Notes under the pieces: generated by a model
The model's database searches: none
What the model saw: only the letters and a program-made list of their open reading frames with translations
Told to the model about the DNA's origin: nothing
Source of the DNA: Artemisia argyi
Taxonomy: Eukaryota; Streptophyta; Magnoliopsida; Asterales; Asteraceae
Reading direction: 5' to 3'
DNA: 64,000 nt
Assembly: GCA_030686995.1 (NCBI GenBank)
Contig: CM060707.1
Coordinates: forward strand, 83,275,472 to 83,339,471
Shown: positions 46,314 through 58,602 of the stretch, piece by piece
Position numbering within the stretch: the stretch's first letter is position 1
Layout: each line of letters begins with the position of its first letter
Translations under genes and position numbers: made by a program

Positions 46314-46847
46314 TCATTGACGGTCGATCTTCTTCTTGAGCTTTCCAAGGAATCTCCCAAGATTCTTGAATATCCCCTTTGTTTGCTTGAACTCCGCCAA
46401 CTCATTCGGAATATCCGGAAGTTGGGAAAGGTATTCTAGAGGTGGGAGCCTAGAGTTGGGCAAAGTCTCATCTTCACTCATTGAATGATGATGAGGAGGT
46501 AGGAGGATGAGGACGTTTTCCTTGGGCTTTGTAAACTCTCTTATCACTTAGTGGGACAAAGGTGTGTGGAATGAGAGAGTAGTCAAGGCGAAGACCATTA
46601 GGAGTTGGTGGAATGGGAGAGATGAACCTAAAGAGACGGGTCAAGAGCATTCCATACGGGATAGCCGTTGTGCCATGCACGGGAATGTCGGCCATTCTCT
46701 TGGCCATGTAGTAGGCAAGGTTGAAGGGTTGCCTAACGGACAAGGAGTAGAGCATGTAGCAAAGGCAAAGATTGATATGATCCCGGTTTCCTATGGTGCT
46801 AATGACATTGGCTCTAAGGAGTTCCTCCCATTTCTTGAATTGAGGCT
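46314..46847 (-). pseudogene. Second ORF of element 2, frameshifted and split by insertions
   Basis: Homologue of the 399-aa ORF at 4015-5214. Shared landmarks in order are KKWEELLRANV (KRWEELIRENA in element 1), NRDHINLCLCYMLY, FNLAYYMAKRM, IPYGMLLTRLFRF, a basic stretch, and a Lys-rich end (FLGKLKKKIDRQ). A frameshift occurs near 46490. The frame is broken at 46847 by the 11.2-kb insertion. The next codons, including PYGMEFNELKP, are at 58028-58068, and the remainder is lost beyond the LTR at 58069. Confidence 0.8.
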
Positions 46848-49800
46848 TGATTCGCCTCAAACAGTCAACTAAGTTTACCAGGTGATGGTCAACCAAGTCA
46901 AACGTCTAAAACAAATGCTTCCGAGGAATACAGTGTTTTCCCGGGTCGTAAGTCCCAACGAGGTGTGCGATGTGATATTATAAACGAATCTGTGATTAGT
47001 GAATGTGAACAGGGAAGGTATAAAAGTGTGTGTGTGTGTGATTAAACTAGGGTTTTATAACTTAAATTAACTATTAAAACGATTACGTGAGACCTAGGTA
47101 GTTAAAACGTATAAACGTACACCAATTTAAAATCAGACGCGACTGCGTACTGAGAAAAAGGTGAGTTTTAAGAAAAATAAACTACAGGGGTTAAAATTAA
47201 CAATCCTATAAACTTAAACTTAAAATAAAGTTAAATTAAAAAGAAAACTATTTTTAATATTATTTTATTAATTATTATTAATTATTTAATTAAAAACTAT
47301 TTAACTAATTAATTAGAAAATTATAAATACTACAAACTAAACTAAAAACTTATAAAAATATTTTCTAAACCTAAAATAGAACTTGAAGAAAGTATAAAAA
47401 AATAAAAATAAATATTTTTGTCTTTTTATGAATTTCTTATTAATTAAAAACTATTTATATTATTTATACTAATTAAACTATTTTAAATTACAAATAATAT
47501 TAAACTAACTTAGAAAATTATGAAAATTTTTATATAACTAATTAACCATCATAGGAATCCTAAAAAATTATAAAAACTTTATTTTATGTATTTTAAACTA
47601 GTTTACTATTTATTATTCTATTTATTATTTAATTACTATTTAAACTATTTAAATTATAAAAACTATTAAATGAACAGTATAAATCACAAGAAAATTTATA
47701 AAATTATCTTATGACTTATAGAAGCTAGGAAAAATATAAAATATAGGTGTTACTATGTAAAAATTAATTATGCTATTTATAACTTACTTATTAATTAATT
47801 ATTAATAAAACTATTTTTAAATCTAATAAATATCAAATGACAATATAAAAATCTAATAAAATTATTTAAAATACTTTAATATATAAGGAAATTAATAAAA
47901 ATATAAAAATACAGATTACTTAATAAAAATATAAAAATGAAAATTAAAATTAAATTGTATTAAATAGAAACTATCACTTAATTTTATATTGTTTTTTCTG
48001 GATTTTTATTTTACAAAACTTTATTATACATAAAAATAAGTAACTTTAATAAAAACAATAATTTTAGAACTTAAAAATAAGCTAGTTATAAGCTATAATC
48101 CTAGACAGTTGACTTATGTTGACTTTGATGAGAAATAAGCTCAAATGAGCTTATGTGGGACCCACCTTGATTTATTCTGGCCCTAATTAGTTGATTGAAC
48201 TAGTATAAGCTAGAAAAAGTACAAAGTGTACACTAAATAAGCCAATAAGCCAACAATAAGCACTTGGCTTATTGTTTCTGGACTGAAAAGTGGGACAGAG
48301 ATCAAGGCCAAAACTAAGTGGGGTCCACTGGGTGTTAGGTCAAACTAGTGGTCAATACTTAAAGCTTACTAGGAGGGGGGTTGGGAAAACCTATTTATAG
48401 GGTGTGGGGCCTACTGAGATGGCCACAAAACCACCACAAAGTGGTGGTGGTGAGTGTCTGGTCTGCTGCACAGGGCAGCTTGTTGCCCTGCAGCTGACTT
48501 TTGGTAGCTGTGGGGCCCAAGGTAAAATTCACAAAAATAAAACTAATATGGGATCTTGGAGATGAAGTGGTGGAATGCTTATTCTGAAAAACACAAGGTC
48601 TAGATCTTACTACAAAAATCTAAACAATTTCTACCATTATGGTAAAAATCTGATGAAGGCTCAATTTTGACTTTCATAAAAACTTAATGTTTTGACTTTT
48701 ATGGATTTCTAATGGATCCTAGTGGCTTATGAAGTTATGATAAGCTATAGTAAAGCTATCCTAAGCTAAAATTATGATCTATAAGCTAATGGTGAGGTGA
48801 ATGGAGTTCAAACACATCACAGTTTAACAGTTAGATTAGATTAGAGGTGAGTTTGACTTTTGTATGTTCAGGGACTGAATTTAAGGATTGATTTTACTCA
48901 CTTAGACCTACAAAGACATTCTGCATCAATGGTAAACCAGTATACCAACCAGAACCTGACTAAACAACCTAAAACAAACACCCCTATATAGGCAGTTTAA
49001 AATGATTTCCACAGCAAACTTGCAACTAACACATCAAACCTAAAATCTAATCTTATATTATCACTAAATGAACACAATTAAACTGAAATAGGAATTAATT
49101 TACCTAAGCTACAGTGATTCACAAGAATTTGTAAAAAGACTTACAGTGATATCAAATTTGAGACAGAGATACCAAGGTAACCAAAGTAACCACAACCTAC
49201 ACCTCCCCTGAGGTTCTAAAACTCAGGTTCATCCATTTCTAAACCTGCTCCAAGCATCTTCCCACAATTACTCTGATTTTTTAATTTTCTACTATTTTAT
49301 TTGCAATTTTTAAGTATTTTTGTTTTTATGAATTAACCCATTTCTAATGTTGAGGAAACTTATAAAAAACTCATAAAACACTTATATGAGCTTAATTGAT
49401 CACCACTCAACAACTTTTAACAAGTGTAGAACTAAATGAGATTTCAAAGTGAAAATTGCATAACTTGGATTTGAAATGTTAAACTGAAATTGAAACTGAA
49501 TTTTATGTTTAGAATACACTGATATTGCTAGAAAAAGTACTTCAAATGTTTAAATTACACTAGATAATTGAAAATTACAATATTCGACATTAAACTAAAC
49601 TACCTACTCTAATAATCTTTCAACTCTGCTTCTCCTCTGCTTATATATGACTTTTGAGGATCCCCCTAGTTTCCTGAGCAAATCCCATCAGTTTTAATGG
49701 CCGTAGGATGTCTGAAAATCATCTGAGCCTTTGAATTCCACTTTGGCGCCAAAAGTCTTGGAGATATTTTTTTGTTGCGTGTGAGGATTTTCAGGGTAAT

Positions 49801-50866
49801 TAAGGGTTGTTGGAGTGTTGTGGAGGTGGAGGAGTGAGGTAGACAGCTGGGGTTCAAGTGGTGGGACAGGTGGTGGTGGTATTGGAGGGTGGTTTGGGTT
49901 TCAGTGAGTGAGGGAGAGTGGGAAAGGTTAGGGGTGAAGTGGTATTTGACCGGGGTCAAATATTAAGGGTGGGCTGGTAGGGAAGTGGGCTGGAAAATGG
50001 GTGGGCTTGGTTTGTTTGTTTATTATTTGGTTTGGACTTAAATAAAACCAAGGGTCCGTTTGTAATATTTCACACAAGGACTAATCATGTAATTTGGCAA
50101 AGTTTAGGGGCCTGATTTGGCAAGTCTCCAAATATACTTATAAGGACTAAACTTTCCATAAATAAATAGTACTAGGGTATTTTTGATATTTTTAATTTTT
50201 TAAATACCCAGGGACTAAAACTGACAATTTACCAAACTTCAGGGACTAAATGTGTAATTTATTCAAAACTTTCTCCCAGGGACTAAAAGTGACAATTATG
50301 AATTCCCTAGGACCCTTAATGATAATTTTCCCATTTTGAACACCCAGGGACTGAAACTGTCAAGTTTGAAACTTTGAGGGACCTGTTTTGCCAAACTGTG
50401 AAACTTCAGGGACCAATCATATAAATTCACCAAACTTAACACCAAGGACCATTCCTGCAAAAGATTATTAGTATAAGGACCAAAATTGCTTTTCTCAAAG
50501 TTTTTTTTACATCCCAGGGATCATTTCTGTCAATTTCCAAAGTTGAGGGACTAAACTTGTAATTTTATGAAACTTTGCACCAAAGGACTAAATATGTAAC
50601 TTTATGTTTAAAAAGGACCTTTGGTGACATTTTCATGTTTTTAGAATAACCAGGGACTAGTTTTGATAATTTATAAAACTTGAGGGACTGAAACTGCCAA
50701 CTATGCAAACTTTGTACGTTTTTAATCTGTTTTTGCATATTTTTCATTTAAAACATATAAAACACACTTATAAGATATTTTAAGTATTTTGATACGTATT
50801 TGAGTGTTTTTGTATGTTTTGGCAGTTCAGATTAGTATAAAATGATGAGTATTTAGACACTCATCA
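46848..50866 (-). repeat. 3' LTR of the 11.2-kb element
   Basis: Starts (minus) TGATGAGTGTCTAAAT and ends GGCGAATCA. The polypurine tract TGTGGGGGAT adjoins it. A TATATAAG box is at 49640-49650, so U3 is about 1.2 kb and R-U5 about 2.8 kb. U3 holds many CAGGGACTAAA words; U5 is very AT-rich (47200-48060). Confidence 0.92.
49640..49650 (-). promoter_or_regulatory. LTR TATA box of the 11.2-kb element
   Basis: TCATATATAAG on the minus strand; also at 56801-56811 in the 5' LTR. Likely transcription start about 30 bases downstream. Confidence 0.55.
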
Positions 50867-50935
50867 ATCCCCCACACTAAACTATTGCTAGTCCCTAGCA
50901 ATCTATTTGAGAAAAACTTAATGGATTTGAAAAAC

Positions 50936-51300
50936 TCTTTACCAAAAGCCATCACTTCTGGAGTAGCCAGGTGTAAGAACTGTGGCACACCTGATAACCG
51001 TGTGATTTTGAGCAAATCACCAGCTGTCAACGGATTTGATTAGTCTTTACCAAAAGCCGTTTGCTTCTGGACTAGCCAACTCTTGATGGAATAGTCAACA
51101 TCTTGGTGAGCTGATTACCAATTATGGATTTTCTACGGCCTTTACCACAAGCCATAATCTTGCGGGCTAGCCAACTCATTAGCTTTTGAGGATAATGGGG
51201 AGTTGAGGAACCATACAATTTTTGGCAAATTGCAAGCCATAAACGGGTTTGAGTTATCTTTACCAAGAACCGTTTGCTCCTGGATTAGCCAATCCTGTTG
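50936..51300 (-). repeat. Degenerate tandem repeats in the 3' untranslated region
   Basis: TCTTTACCAAAAGCC followed by CTTCTGGACTAGCCAA, or variants, begins at 50936, 51044, 51139 and 51257: about four units of 95-118 bases. The block lies between the ORF and the 3' LTR. A T run (51591-51633, plus strand) is nearby. Confidence 0.75.
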
Positions 51301-51585
51301 TGGGTTAGACATGGAGGATTGATACCATTTATTGCGTTCTAAGTGAGAAAAATTTTTAAAATTTTGGCTAAAATGGGGGTTCTTGATGGAACATGTGTTT
51401 AAATTCGTTAGACAAATCTCCCCCCACACTTAGAACTGAATATTGTCCTCAATATTCAAAATACCGGGTGTTAAACCGAACTTAGAACGTACGAGGGAAA
51501 TACTCTATAGCCTTTATTTAAGATGTATATACATACAATTTATTTTTTAATAAAACTTCTTAAATAGAAGCTATCACTATATGTA

Positions 51586-51636
<51 letters not shown>

Positions 51637-51883
51637 GGATATATATATATATACAACATGTGGGGCATCTCCCCCACACTTAGGTGGTACACGGGTGAAA
51701 ACCTATATACATGCTAATGTTTTTGATTACCGAGTCACTAGCTTGACTCGACCCCGAATTAATTAGTCCATGGGGGAGCAAGTGGAAGAGATAATCTCAA
51801 TCGGACTTTCATTCAAGACGTTTGGATAAACATTTGAAGCACGTGAAAGTTCCACACCGATGAGATATAATGACACACCCGGC

Positions 51884-53809
51884 TCATAATTTATAAATGA
51901 GAATGCCGGGGTCAAAGATTATATCCTCACTCCCGAAAGAGTGAAGAACAGGATAGGGGACAGAATATATGAAGAAAAGAAAGAAAGTCATGATGAAAAT
52001 CATGATTAACTCCTCATCTTCAATAGGAGAATTCATTGTTTCATGAGTCTCCTCATTTAAGCTCGGTTGATCAAGACATATTATGGGTATGTCTAGATCA
52101 AAATAGAAAGTATCATACTCCGGTGGAGATATGATATGAGTGAGTTCAAAGGAGAACTCCTCGTAAAGAGAATCATTCACAAGATGTAAATTTGTGAACT
52201 CATGTTCCTTTGTGGACTCATCACAATCCTCATTCTGAATATCAAAGATTTGATTATCAGAAACCAAAGTGAATTCAGATTCGAATTCATATAGAGGATT
52301 AGTGAGAGTAGTCTCGATTGCTTCGGGAACAAAATGATTATCATTTTCTTCTTCTGAGTTGACAAGCTCAGAAGGTAATTCCTCCACATAACTGATGTCT
52401 CCAGAAGATAAAGAATTTTCATCAGTATGTGAAGTACTAAGCTCGATGTTGGGATTATAGTTTAAAAGATTTTTAGTTTCTCCCATATCGGCTTCAAAAT
52501 CAAGAATATCATCATTACTTCCAGATAGAAGTGGAATGATGTGAGTGAGTTCCTCTGTTAAATCCTCATGAAGAGAATCAACATCAGAATGAGGCAGTGA
52601 TGCCTCAACATACTCAATGTCTCCATAAGATATACAATCATTACTGGAATTAGAGACATTCTCAATTTGATAATTTGGATTATCGGGAGGGGTAGGGATA
52701 TCACACATATGATCAAGAATTCCCTGTGACTCACTTGGGATCGGGACAAGGTTCTCAACACTAGACTTTATGAATTCGTCCGATTCCTTTGCAGGAACAG
52801 TGTCAAGATGCTCGTCCCCCATGTTCAGAGAGTGAGTGGGAACCTCGGGTGTGATAACATCATACACAGGGAGCTGAGAAGGACTAGCAGTAATGGAGTC
52901 TACAAGTTCCATTATTTCTACTGCTGGTGATTCAGTTATATTCTTTTCTCCCTGTATATGCATGGAAGGAGTCTCAACTGATGAACATGATGAGGTATCA
53001 TCACTTTCATCATCTTCATCGAGAAGAGCAGCATTTTGAAATTTAGTACGTGTTATAGCTGCTTGTTCTAAGACTAGTAATTCTTCCATGCTTCTTTCGT
53101 CTCTAGCAGCATGTTTTTCAGCAAGTAATTCCGTGATAGATTTATCACGAGAATTTTGAGTGAGTGAAAACTGTGGGGGTGTGAATGTGTCAAAACCGGA
53201 TGTATTAGAACTAGAACAATGTTCAGGTTTATAATACGGTTGACAATTAAAATCATCATGAGGACCCCCACAATATACACAAGAAAAACTTGGTGTATTG
53301 TGAGACGACATATTAGCTAACTCCTCCTTAATGTCTTTAATTTTCTCAAAAACCTCTAGACAAAGGTCTTGCTGAGTTTTATGAGGAGTTGCTTGGATCA
53401 TTTGGCACTGTGGAGGTGGGTCTTGAAATGAATAGCCGTAATTGTTACAAGGAAATGGATTCCTTGTTTGACAATCAGAACTAAAGTGTGGCCCTCCACA
53501 GTACTCACAACAGTTGAACTGATGTGGTTGTGAGTCATAATTGTTATTAGGAAACTGCTCATAGACAAGCGTGTCTCCTGATTGACAATCAGAACTGTAG
53601 TGTGCACCACCACAATACTCACAACAGTTAAACTGCTGAGTCTCATGGTATGGAAGCTGGTGGAATGAATCAGTCATGTCAGGGTAGGAATAGGGATTCT
53701 GGTTATAGACAGACCCGTTTCCTGACTCTACCATGCCACAACTGGGGCAATTACCACCATTATAAGAACTACCACACCTTTGACAAACAAGAGGGTAAGA
53801 ATAAGACAT
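51884..53809 (-). CDS. Acidic Cys/His-motif protein of the 11.2-kb element (641 aa)
   Basis: Function unknown; I recall similar ORFs upstream of reverse transcriptase genes in composite-family genomes (unchecked). The N-terminus has a zinc-ribbon-like CX2C pair (C9, C12, C21, C24). Three motifs of the form CX2CGGxHX4C follow (C63-C75, C101-C113, C177-C189), one residue shorter between Cys and His than the classic CX4H zinc knuckle. The long middle part is acidic and Ser/Glu-rich, including ESDEFIKSSVENLVPIPSES, conserved in the third element. A hydrophobic run (IMIFIMTFFLFFIYSVPYPV) near the C-terminus could be a membrane segment. The in-frame ATG at 53821 is possible, but the start at 53809 aligns with the homologue at 62586. 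It might replace gag or be env-like; neither is shown. Confidence 0.75.
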   Translation of the reverse strand: MSYSYPLVCQRCGSSYNGGNCPSCGMVESGNGSVYNQNPYSYPDMTDSFHQLPYHETQQFNCCEYCGGAHYSSDCQSGDTLVYEQFPNNNYDSQPHQFNCCEYCGGPHFSSDCQTRNPFPCNNYGYSFQDPPPQCQMIQATPHKTQQDLCLEVFEKIKDIKEELANMSSHNTPSFSCVYCGGPHDDFNCQPYYKPEHCSSSNTSGFDTFTPPQFSLTQNSRDKSITELLAEKHAARDERSMEELLVLEQAAITRTKFQNAALLDEDDESDDTSSCSSVETPSMHIQGEKNITESPAVEIMELVDSITASPSQLPVYDVITPEVPTHSLNMGDEHLDTVPAKESDEFIKSSVENLVPIPSESQGILDHMCDIPTPPDNPNYQIENVSNSSNDCISYGDIEYVEASLPHSDVDSLHEDLTEELTHIIPLLSGSNDDILDFEADMGETKNLLNYNPNIELSTSHTDENSLSSGDISYVEELPSELVNSEEENDNHFVPEAIETTLTNPLYEFESEFTLVSDNQIFDIQNEDCDESTKEHEFTNLHLVNDSLYEEFSFELTHIISPPEYDTFYFDLDIPIICLDQPSLNEETHETMNSPIEDEELIMIFIMTFFLFFIYSVPYPVLHSFGSEDIIFDPGILIYKL

Positions 53810-53982
53810 AGAAAGAATCAAAGGTTTTAGGGGATGAGAAATGAAGAATCAAATAGGTAGGGGTGTAAAGGTGAATATTTTTGTGTTTTGTTTTATAGAA
53901 ATATGGATAAAAGATGGTAAATATACAATGGATGTTTATCCAAACTCACTAATACGTAAAATTCGTTTAAAATAAGCGCACA

Positions 53983-54004
53983 ACCTCCCCGGCAGCGGCG
54001 CCAA
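53983..54004 (-). other. Primer binding site of the 11.2-kb element
   Basis: TGGCGCCGCTGCCGGGGAGG on the minus strand, five bases after the 5' LTR end; tRNA-Asp type. Confidence 0.8.
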
Positions 54005-54008
54005 ATTT

Positions 54009-57000
54009 TGATTCGCCTCAAACAGTCAACTAAGTTTACCAGGTGATGGTCAACCAAGTCAAACGTCTAAAACAAATGCTTCCGAGGAATACAGTGTTTT
54101 CCCGGGTCGTAAGTCCCAACGAGGTGTGCGATGTGATATTATAAACGAATCTGTGATTAGTGAATGTGAACAGGGAAGGTATAAAAGTGTGTGTGTGTGT
54201 GATTAAACTAGGGTTTTATAACTTAAATTAACTATTAAAACGATTACGTGAGACCTAGGTAGTTAAAACGTATAAACGTACACCAATTTAAAATCAGACG
54301 CGACTGCGTACTGAGAAAAAGGTGAGTTTTAAGAAAAATAAACTACAGGGGTTAAAATTAACAATCCTATAAACTTAAACTTAAAATAAAGTTAAATTAA
54401 AAAGAAAACTATTTTTAATATTATTTTATTAATTATTATTAATTATTTAATTAAAAACTATTTAACTAATTAATTAGAAAATTATAAATACTACAAACTA
54501 AACTAAAAACTTATAAAAATATTTTCTAAACCTAAAATAGAACTTGAAGAAAGTATAAAAAAATAAAAATAAATATTTTTGTCTTTTTATGAATTTCTTA
54601 TTAATTAAAAACTATTTATATTATTTATACTAATTAAACTATTTTAAATTACAAATAATATTAAACTAACTTAGAAAATTATGAAAATTTTTATATAACT
54701 AATTAACCATCATAGGAATCCTAAAAAATTATAAAAACTTTATTTTATGTATTTTAAACTAGTTTACTATTTATTATTCTATTTATTATTTAATTACTAT
54801 TTAAACTATTTAAATTATAAAAACTATTAAATGAACAGTATAAATCACAAGAAAATTTATAAAATTATCTTATGACTTATAGAAGCTAGGAAAAATATAA
54901 AATATAGGTGTTACTATGTAAAAATTAATTATGCTATTTATAACTTACTTATTAATTAATTATTAATAAAACTATTTTTAAATCTAATAAATATCAAATG
55001 ACAATATAAAAATCTAATAAAATTATTTAAAATACTTTAATATATAAGGAAATTAATAAAAATATAAAAATACAGATTACTTAATAAAAATATAAAAATG
55101 AAAATTAAAATTAAATTGTATTAAATAGAAACTATCACTTAATTTTATATTGTTTTTTTTGGATTTTTATTTTACAAAACTTTATTATACATAAAAATAA
55201 GTAACTTTAATAAAAACAATAATTTTAGAACTTAAAAATAAGCTAGTTATAAGCTATAATCCTAGACAGTTGACTTATGTTGACTTTGATGAGAAATAAG
55301 CTCAAATGAGCTTATGTGGGACCCACCTTGATTTATTCTGGCCCTAATTAGTTGATTGAACTAGTATAAGCTAGAAAAAGTACAAAGTGTACACTAAATA
55401 AGCCAATAAGCCAACAATAAGCACTTGGCTTATTGTTTCTGGACTGAAAAGTGGGACAGAGATCAAGGCCAAAACTAAGTGGGGTCCACTGGGTGTTAGG
55501 TCAAACTAGTGGTCAATACTTAAAGCTTACTAGGAGGGGGGTTGGGAAAACCTATTTATAGGGTGTGGGGCCTACTGAGATGGCCACAAAACCACCACAA
55601 AGTGGTGGTGGTGAGTGTCTGGTCTGCTGCACAGGGCAGCTTGTTGCCCTGCAGCTGACTTTTGGTAGCTGTGGGGCCCAAGGTAAAATTCACAAAAATA
55701 AAACTAATATGGGATCTTGGAGATGAAGTGGTGGAATGCTTATTCTGAAAAACACAAGGTCTAGATCTTACTACAAAAATCTAAACAATTTCTACCATTA
55801 TGGTAAAAATCTGATGAAGGCTCAATTTTGACTTTCATAAAAACTTAATGTTTTGACTTTTATGGATTTCTAATGGATCCTAGTGGCTTATGAAGTTATG
55901 ATAAGCTATAGTAAAGCTATCCTAAGCTAAAATTATGATCTATAAGCTAATGGTGAGGTGAATGGAGTTCAAACACATCACAGTTTAACAGTTAGATTAG
56001 ATTAGAGGTGAGTTTGACTTTTGTATGTTCAGGGACTGAATTTAAGGATTGATTTTACTCACTTAGACCTACAAAGACATTCTGCATCAATGGTAAACCA
56101 GTATACCAACCAGAACCTGACTAAACAACCTAAAACAAACACCCCTATATAGGCAGTTTAAAATGATTTCCACAGCAAACTTGCAACTAACACATCAAAC
56201 CTAAAATCTAATCTTATATTATCACTAAATGAACACAATTAAACTGAAATAGGAATTAATTTACCTAAGCTACAGTGATTCACAAGAATTTGTAAAAAGA
56301 CTTACAGTGATATCAAATTTGAGACAGAGATACCAAGGTAACCAAAGTAACCACAACCTACACCTCCCCTGAGGTTCTAAAACTCAGGTTCATCCATTTC
56401 TAAACCTGCTCCAAGCATCTTCCCACAATTACTCTGATTTTTTAATTTTCTACTATTTTATTTGCAATTTTTAAGTATTTTTGTTTTTATGAATTAACCC
56501 ATTTCTAATGTTGAGGAAACTTATAAAAAACTCATAAAACACTTATATGAGCTTAATTGATCACCACTCAACAACTTTTAACAAGTGTAGAACTAAATGA
56601 GATTTCAAAGTGAAAATTGCATAACTTGGATTTGAAATGTTAAACTGAAATTGAAACTGAATTTTATGTTTAGAATACACTGATATTGCTAGAAAAAGTA
56701 CTTCAAATGTTTAAATTACACTAGATAATTGAAAATTACAATATTCGACATTAAACTAAACTACCTACTCTAATAATCTTTCAACTCTGCTTCTCCTCTG
56801 CTTATATATGACTTTTGAGGATCCCCCTAGTTTCCTGAGCAAATCCCATCAGTTTTAATGGCCGTAGGATGTCTGAAAATCATCTGAGCCTTTGAATTCC
56901 ACTTTGGCGCCAAAAGTCTTGGAGATATTTTTTTGTTGCGTGTGAGGATTTTCAGGGTAATTAAGGGTTGTTGGAGTGTTGTGGAGGTGGAGGAGTGAGG

Positions 57001-58027
57001 TAGACAGCTGGGGTTCAAGTGGTGGGACAGGTGGTGGTGGTATTGGAGGGTGGTTTGGGTTTCAGTGAGTGAGGGAGAGTGGGAAAGGTTAGGGGTGAAG
57101 TGGTATTTGACCGGGGTCAAATATTAAGGGTGGGCTGGTAGGGAAGTGGGCTGGAAAATGGGTGGGCTTGGTTTGTTTGTTTATTATTTGGTTTGGACTT
57201 AAATAAAACCAAGGGTCCGTTTGTAATATTTCACACAAGGACTAATCATGTAATTTGGCAAAGTTTAGGGGCCTGATTTGGCAAGTCTCCAAATATACTT
57301 ATAAGGACTAAACTTGCCATAAATAAATAGTACTAGGGTATTTTTGATATTTTTAATTTTTTAAATACCCAGGGACTAAAACTGACAATTTACCAAACTT
57401 CAGGGACTAAATGTGTAATTTATTCAAAACTTTCTCCCAGGGACTAAAAGTGACAATTATGAATTCCCTAGGACCCTTAATGATAATTTTCCCATTTTGA
57501 ACACCCAGGGACTGAAACTGTCAAGTTTGAAACTTTGAGGGACCTGTTTTGCCAAACTGTGAAACTTCAGGGACCAATCATATAAATTCACCAAACTTAA
57601 CACCAAGGACCATTCCTGCAAAAGATTATTAGTATAAGGACCAAAATTGCTTTTCTCAAAGTTTTTTTTACATCCCAGGGATCATTTCTGTCAATTTCCA
57701 AAGTTGAGGGACTAAACTTGTAATTTTATGAAACTTTGCACCAAAGGACTAAATATGTAACTTTATGTTTAAAAAGGACCTTTGGTGACATTTTCATGTT
57801 TTTAGAATAACCAGGGACTAGTTTTGATAATTTATAAAACTTGAGGGACTGAAACTGCCAACTATGCAAACTTTGTACGTTTTTAATCTGTTTTTGCATA
57901 TTTTTCATTTAAAACATATAAAACACACTTATAAGATATTTTAAGTATTTTGATACGTATTTGAGTGTTTTTGTATGTTTTGGCAGTTCAGATTAGTATA
58001 AAATGATGAGTATTTAGACACTCATCA
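54009..58027 (-). repeat. 5' LTR of the 11.2-kb element
   Basis: Offset 7161 from the 3' LTR over its whole length with no indel seen. Confidence 0.92.
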
Positions 58028-58068
58028 AGGCTTGAGTTCATTAAATTCCATTCCATATGGGTCCTTAT

Positions 58069-58602
58069 TGTGACACCCCCAAAATTTTACAACGCAGCGG
58101 AATACCAATTTGGGTGTCACTTCATAGTTCATAAAAACAAGTTACATATAACGACCTCAAAAGAGACGTTTAATAAAATATCACATTCAATTTGATAAAT
58201 CAGAGTACAAAGGTCCCAACAATTTTTATTCAAAACTTTAAGTTTCAAGAGTTCAAACATGACTCATTTGCATATTTAAAAAAAATAATAATAATCGAAT
58301 GTGAAGAAAACAAGTCCTTCAATATTTGATATCCACGCAACTCCGATTGCTCCCAATGCTCAGCTAGCAAAATAATACCTGAGAAAATACATGCTAAAAA
58401 GTCAACATAAAGTTGAGTGAATTCATAGAGTTTAATAAGTAATAAGTTGAATACAAGCATTATTTATCAATAGACATATAACAAATACATGTCGGGTAAT
58501 CAGATTATAGTATTGAGATTTATAAAACCGAAACCTTAACCATGATTTTGTGCCCCGAGGTAAAAATTGCCAGTTTACCCCAAACTCTCAAGATTATGTG
58601 AC
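58069..58602. mobile_element. LTR fragment, probably chromovirus (Tekay-like) Gypsy
   Basis: Starts TGTGACACCCCCAAAATTTT, with the GAAAATACATGCTAAAAAGTCAACATAAAGTTGAGTGAATTC-type stretch near 58382 that I associate with Tekay LTRs in composites. It interrupts the second ORF of element 2 at 58068 and is itself cut at 58602. No coding part is in the window. Confidence 0.55.

Larger units (their letters stand above)
43383..46847 (-). mobile_element. Second pol-less LTR element related to element 1 (element 2), interrupted
   Basis: The 3' LTR (43383-44475), polypurine tract and the ends of two ORFs are present in minus orientation. The element is cut at 46847 by an 11.2-kb insertion. It resumes at 58028-58068 and is cut again by another LTR. 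The LTR shares long stretches with element 1 (for example ACTCTCGAGT with CTTGTAGCCGAACCAC, and the TTCTAGTTTTCCACA end). The ORFs are frameshifted, so it is older than element 1. The 5' half is outside the window. Confidence 0.82.
46848..58027 (-). mobile_element. Non-autonomous Gypsy-type LTR element, 11.2 kb, with 4-kb LTRs
   Basis: LTRs are 46848-50866 (3') and 54009-58027 (5'), each exactly 4019 bases. Only two substitutions were noticed by eye (near 47999/55160 and 50151/57312). AGGCT is duplicated at 46843-46847 and 58028-58032. The primer site TGGCGCCGCTGCCGGGGA is of the tRNA-Asp type used by plant Tat/Athila Gypsy elements. The 3142-base interior has one ORF and no pol domains. This is LARD-like structure with a coding insert. 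It inserted into the second ORF of element 2. Confidence 0.9.

Noticed and set aside
46848..46896. Start of the 140-aa ORF at 46896 (MVDHHLVNLV)
   Set aside because: These codons belong to the inserted LTR; the true upstream part of that ORF lies at 58028-58068.
49666..49959. 97-aa minus-strand ORF in both 4-kb LTRs (also 56827-57120)
   Set aside because: It spans the region just before the TATA box in U3, is low-complexity His/Ser/Thr, and recurs only because the LTRs are duplicated.
50565..50747. 60-aa ORF repeated at 57726-57908
   Set aside because: Noncoding U3 repeats of the CAGGGACTAAA type; no protein features.
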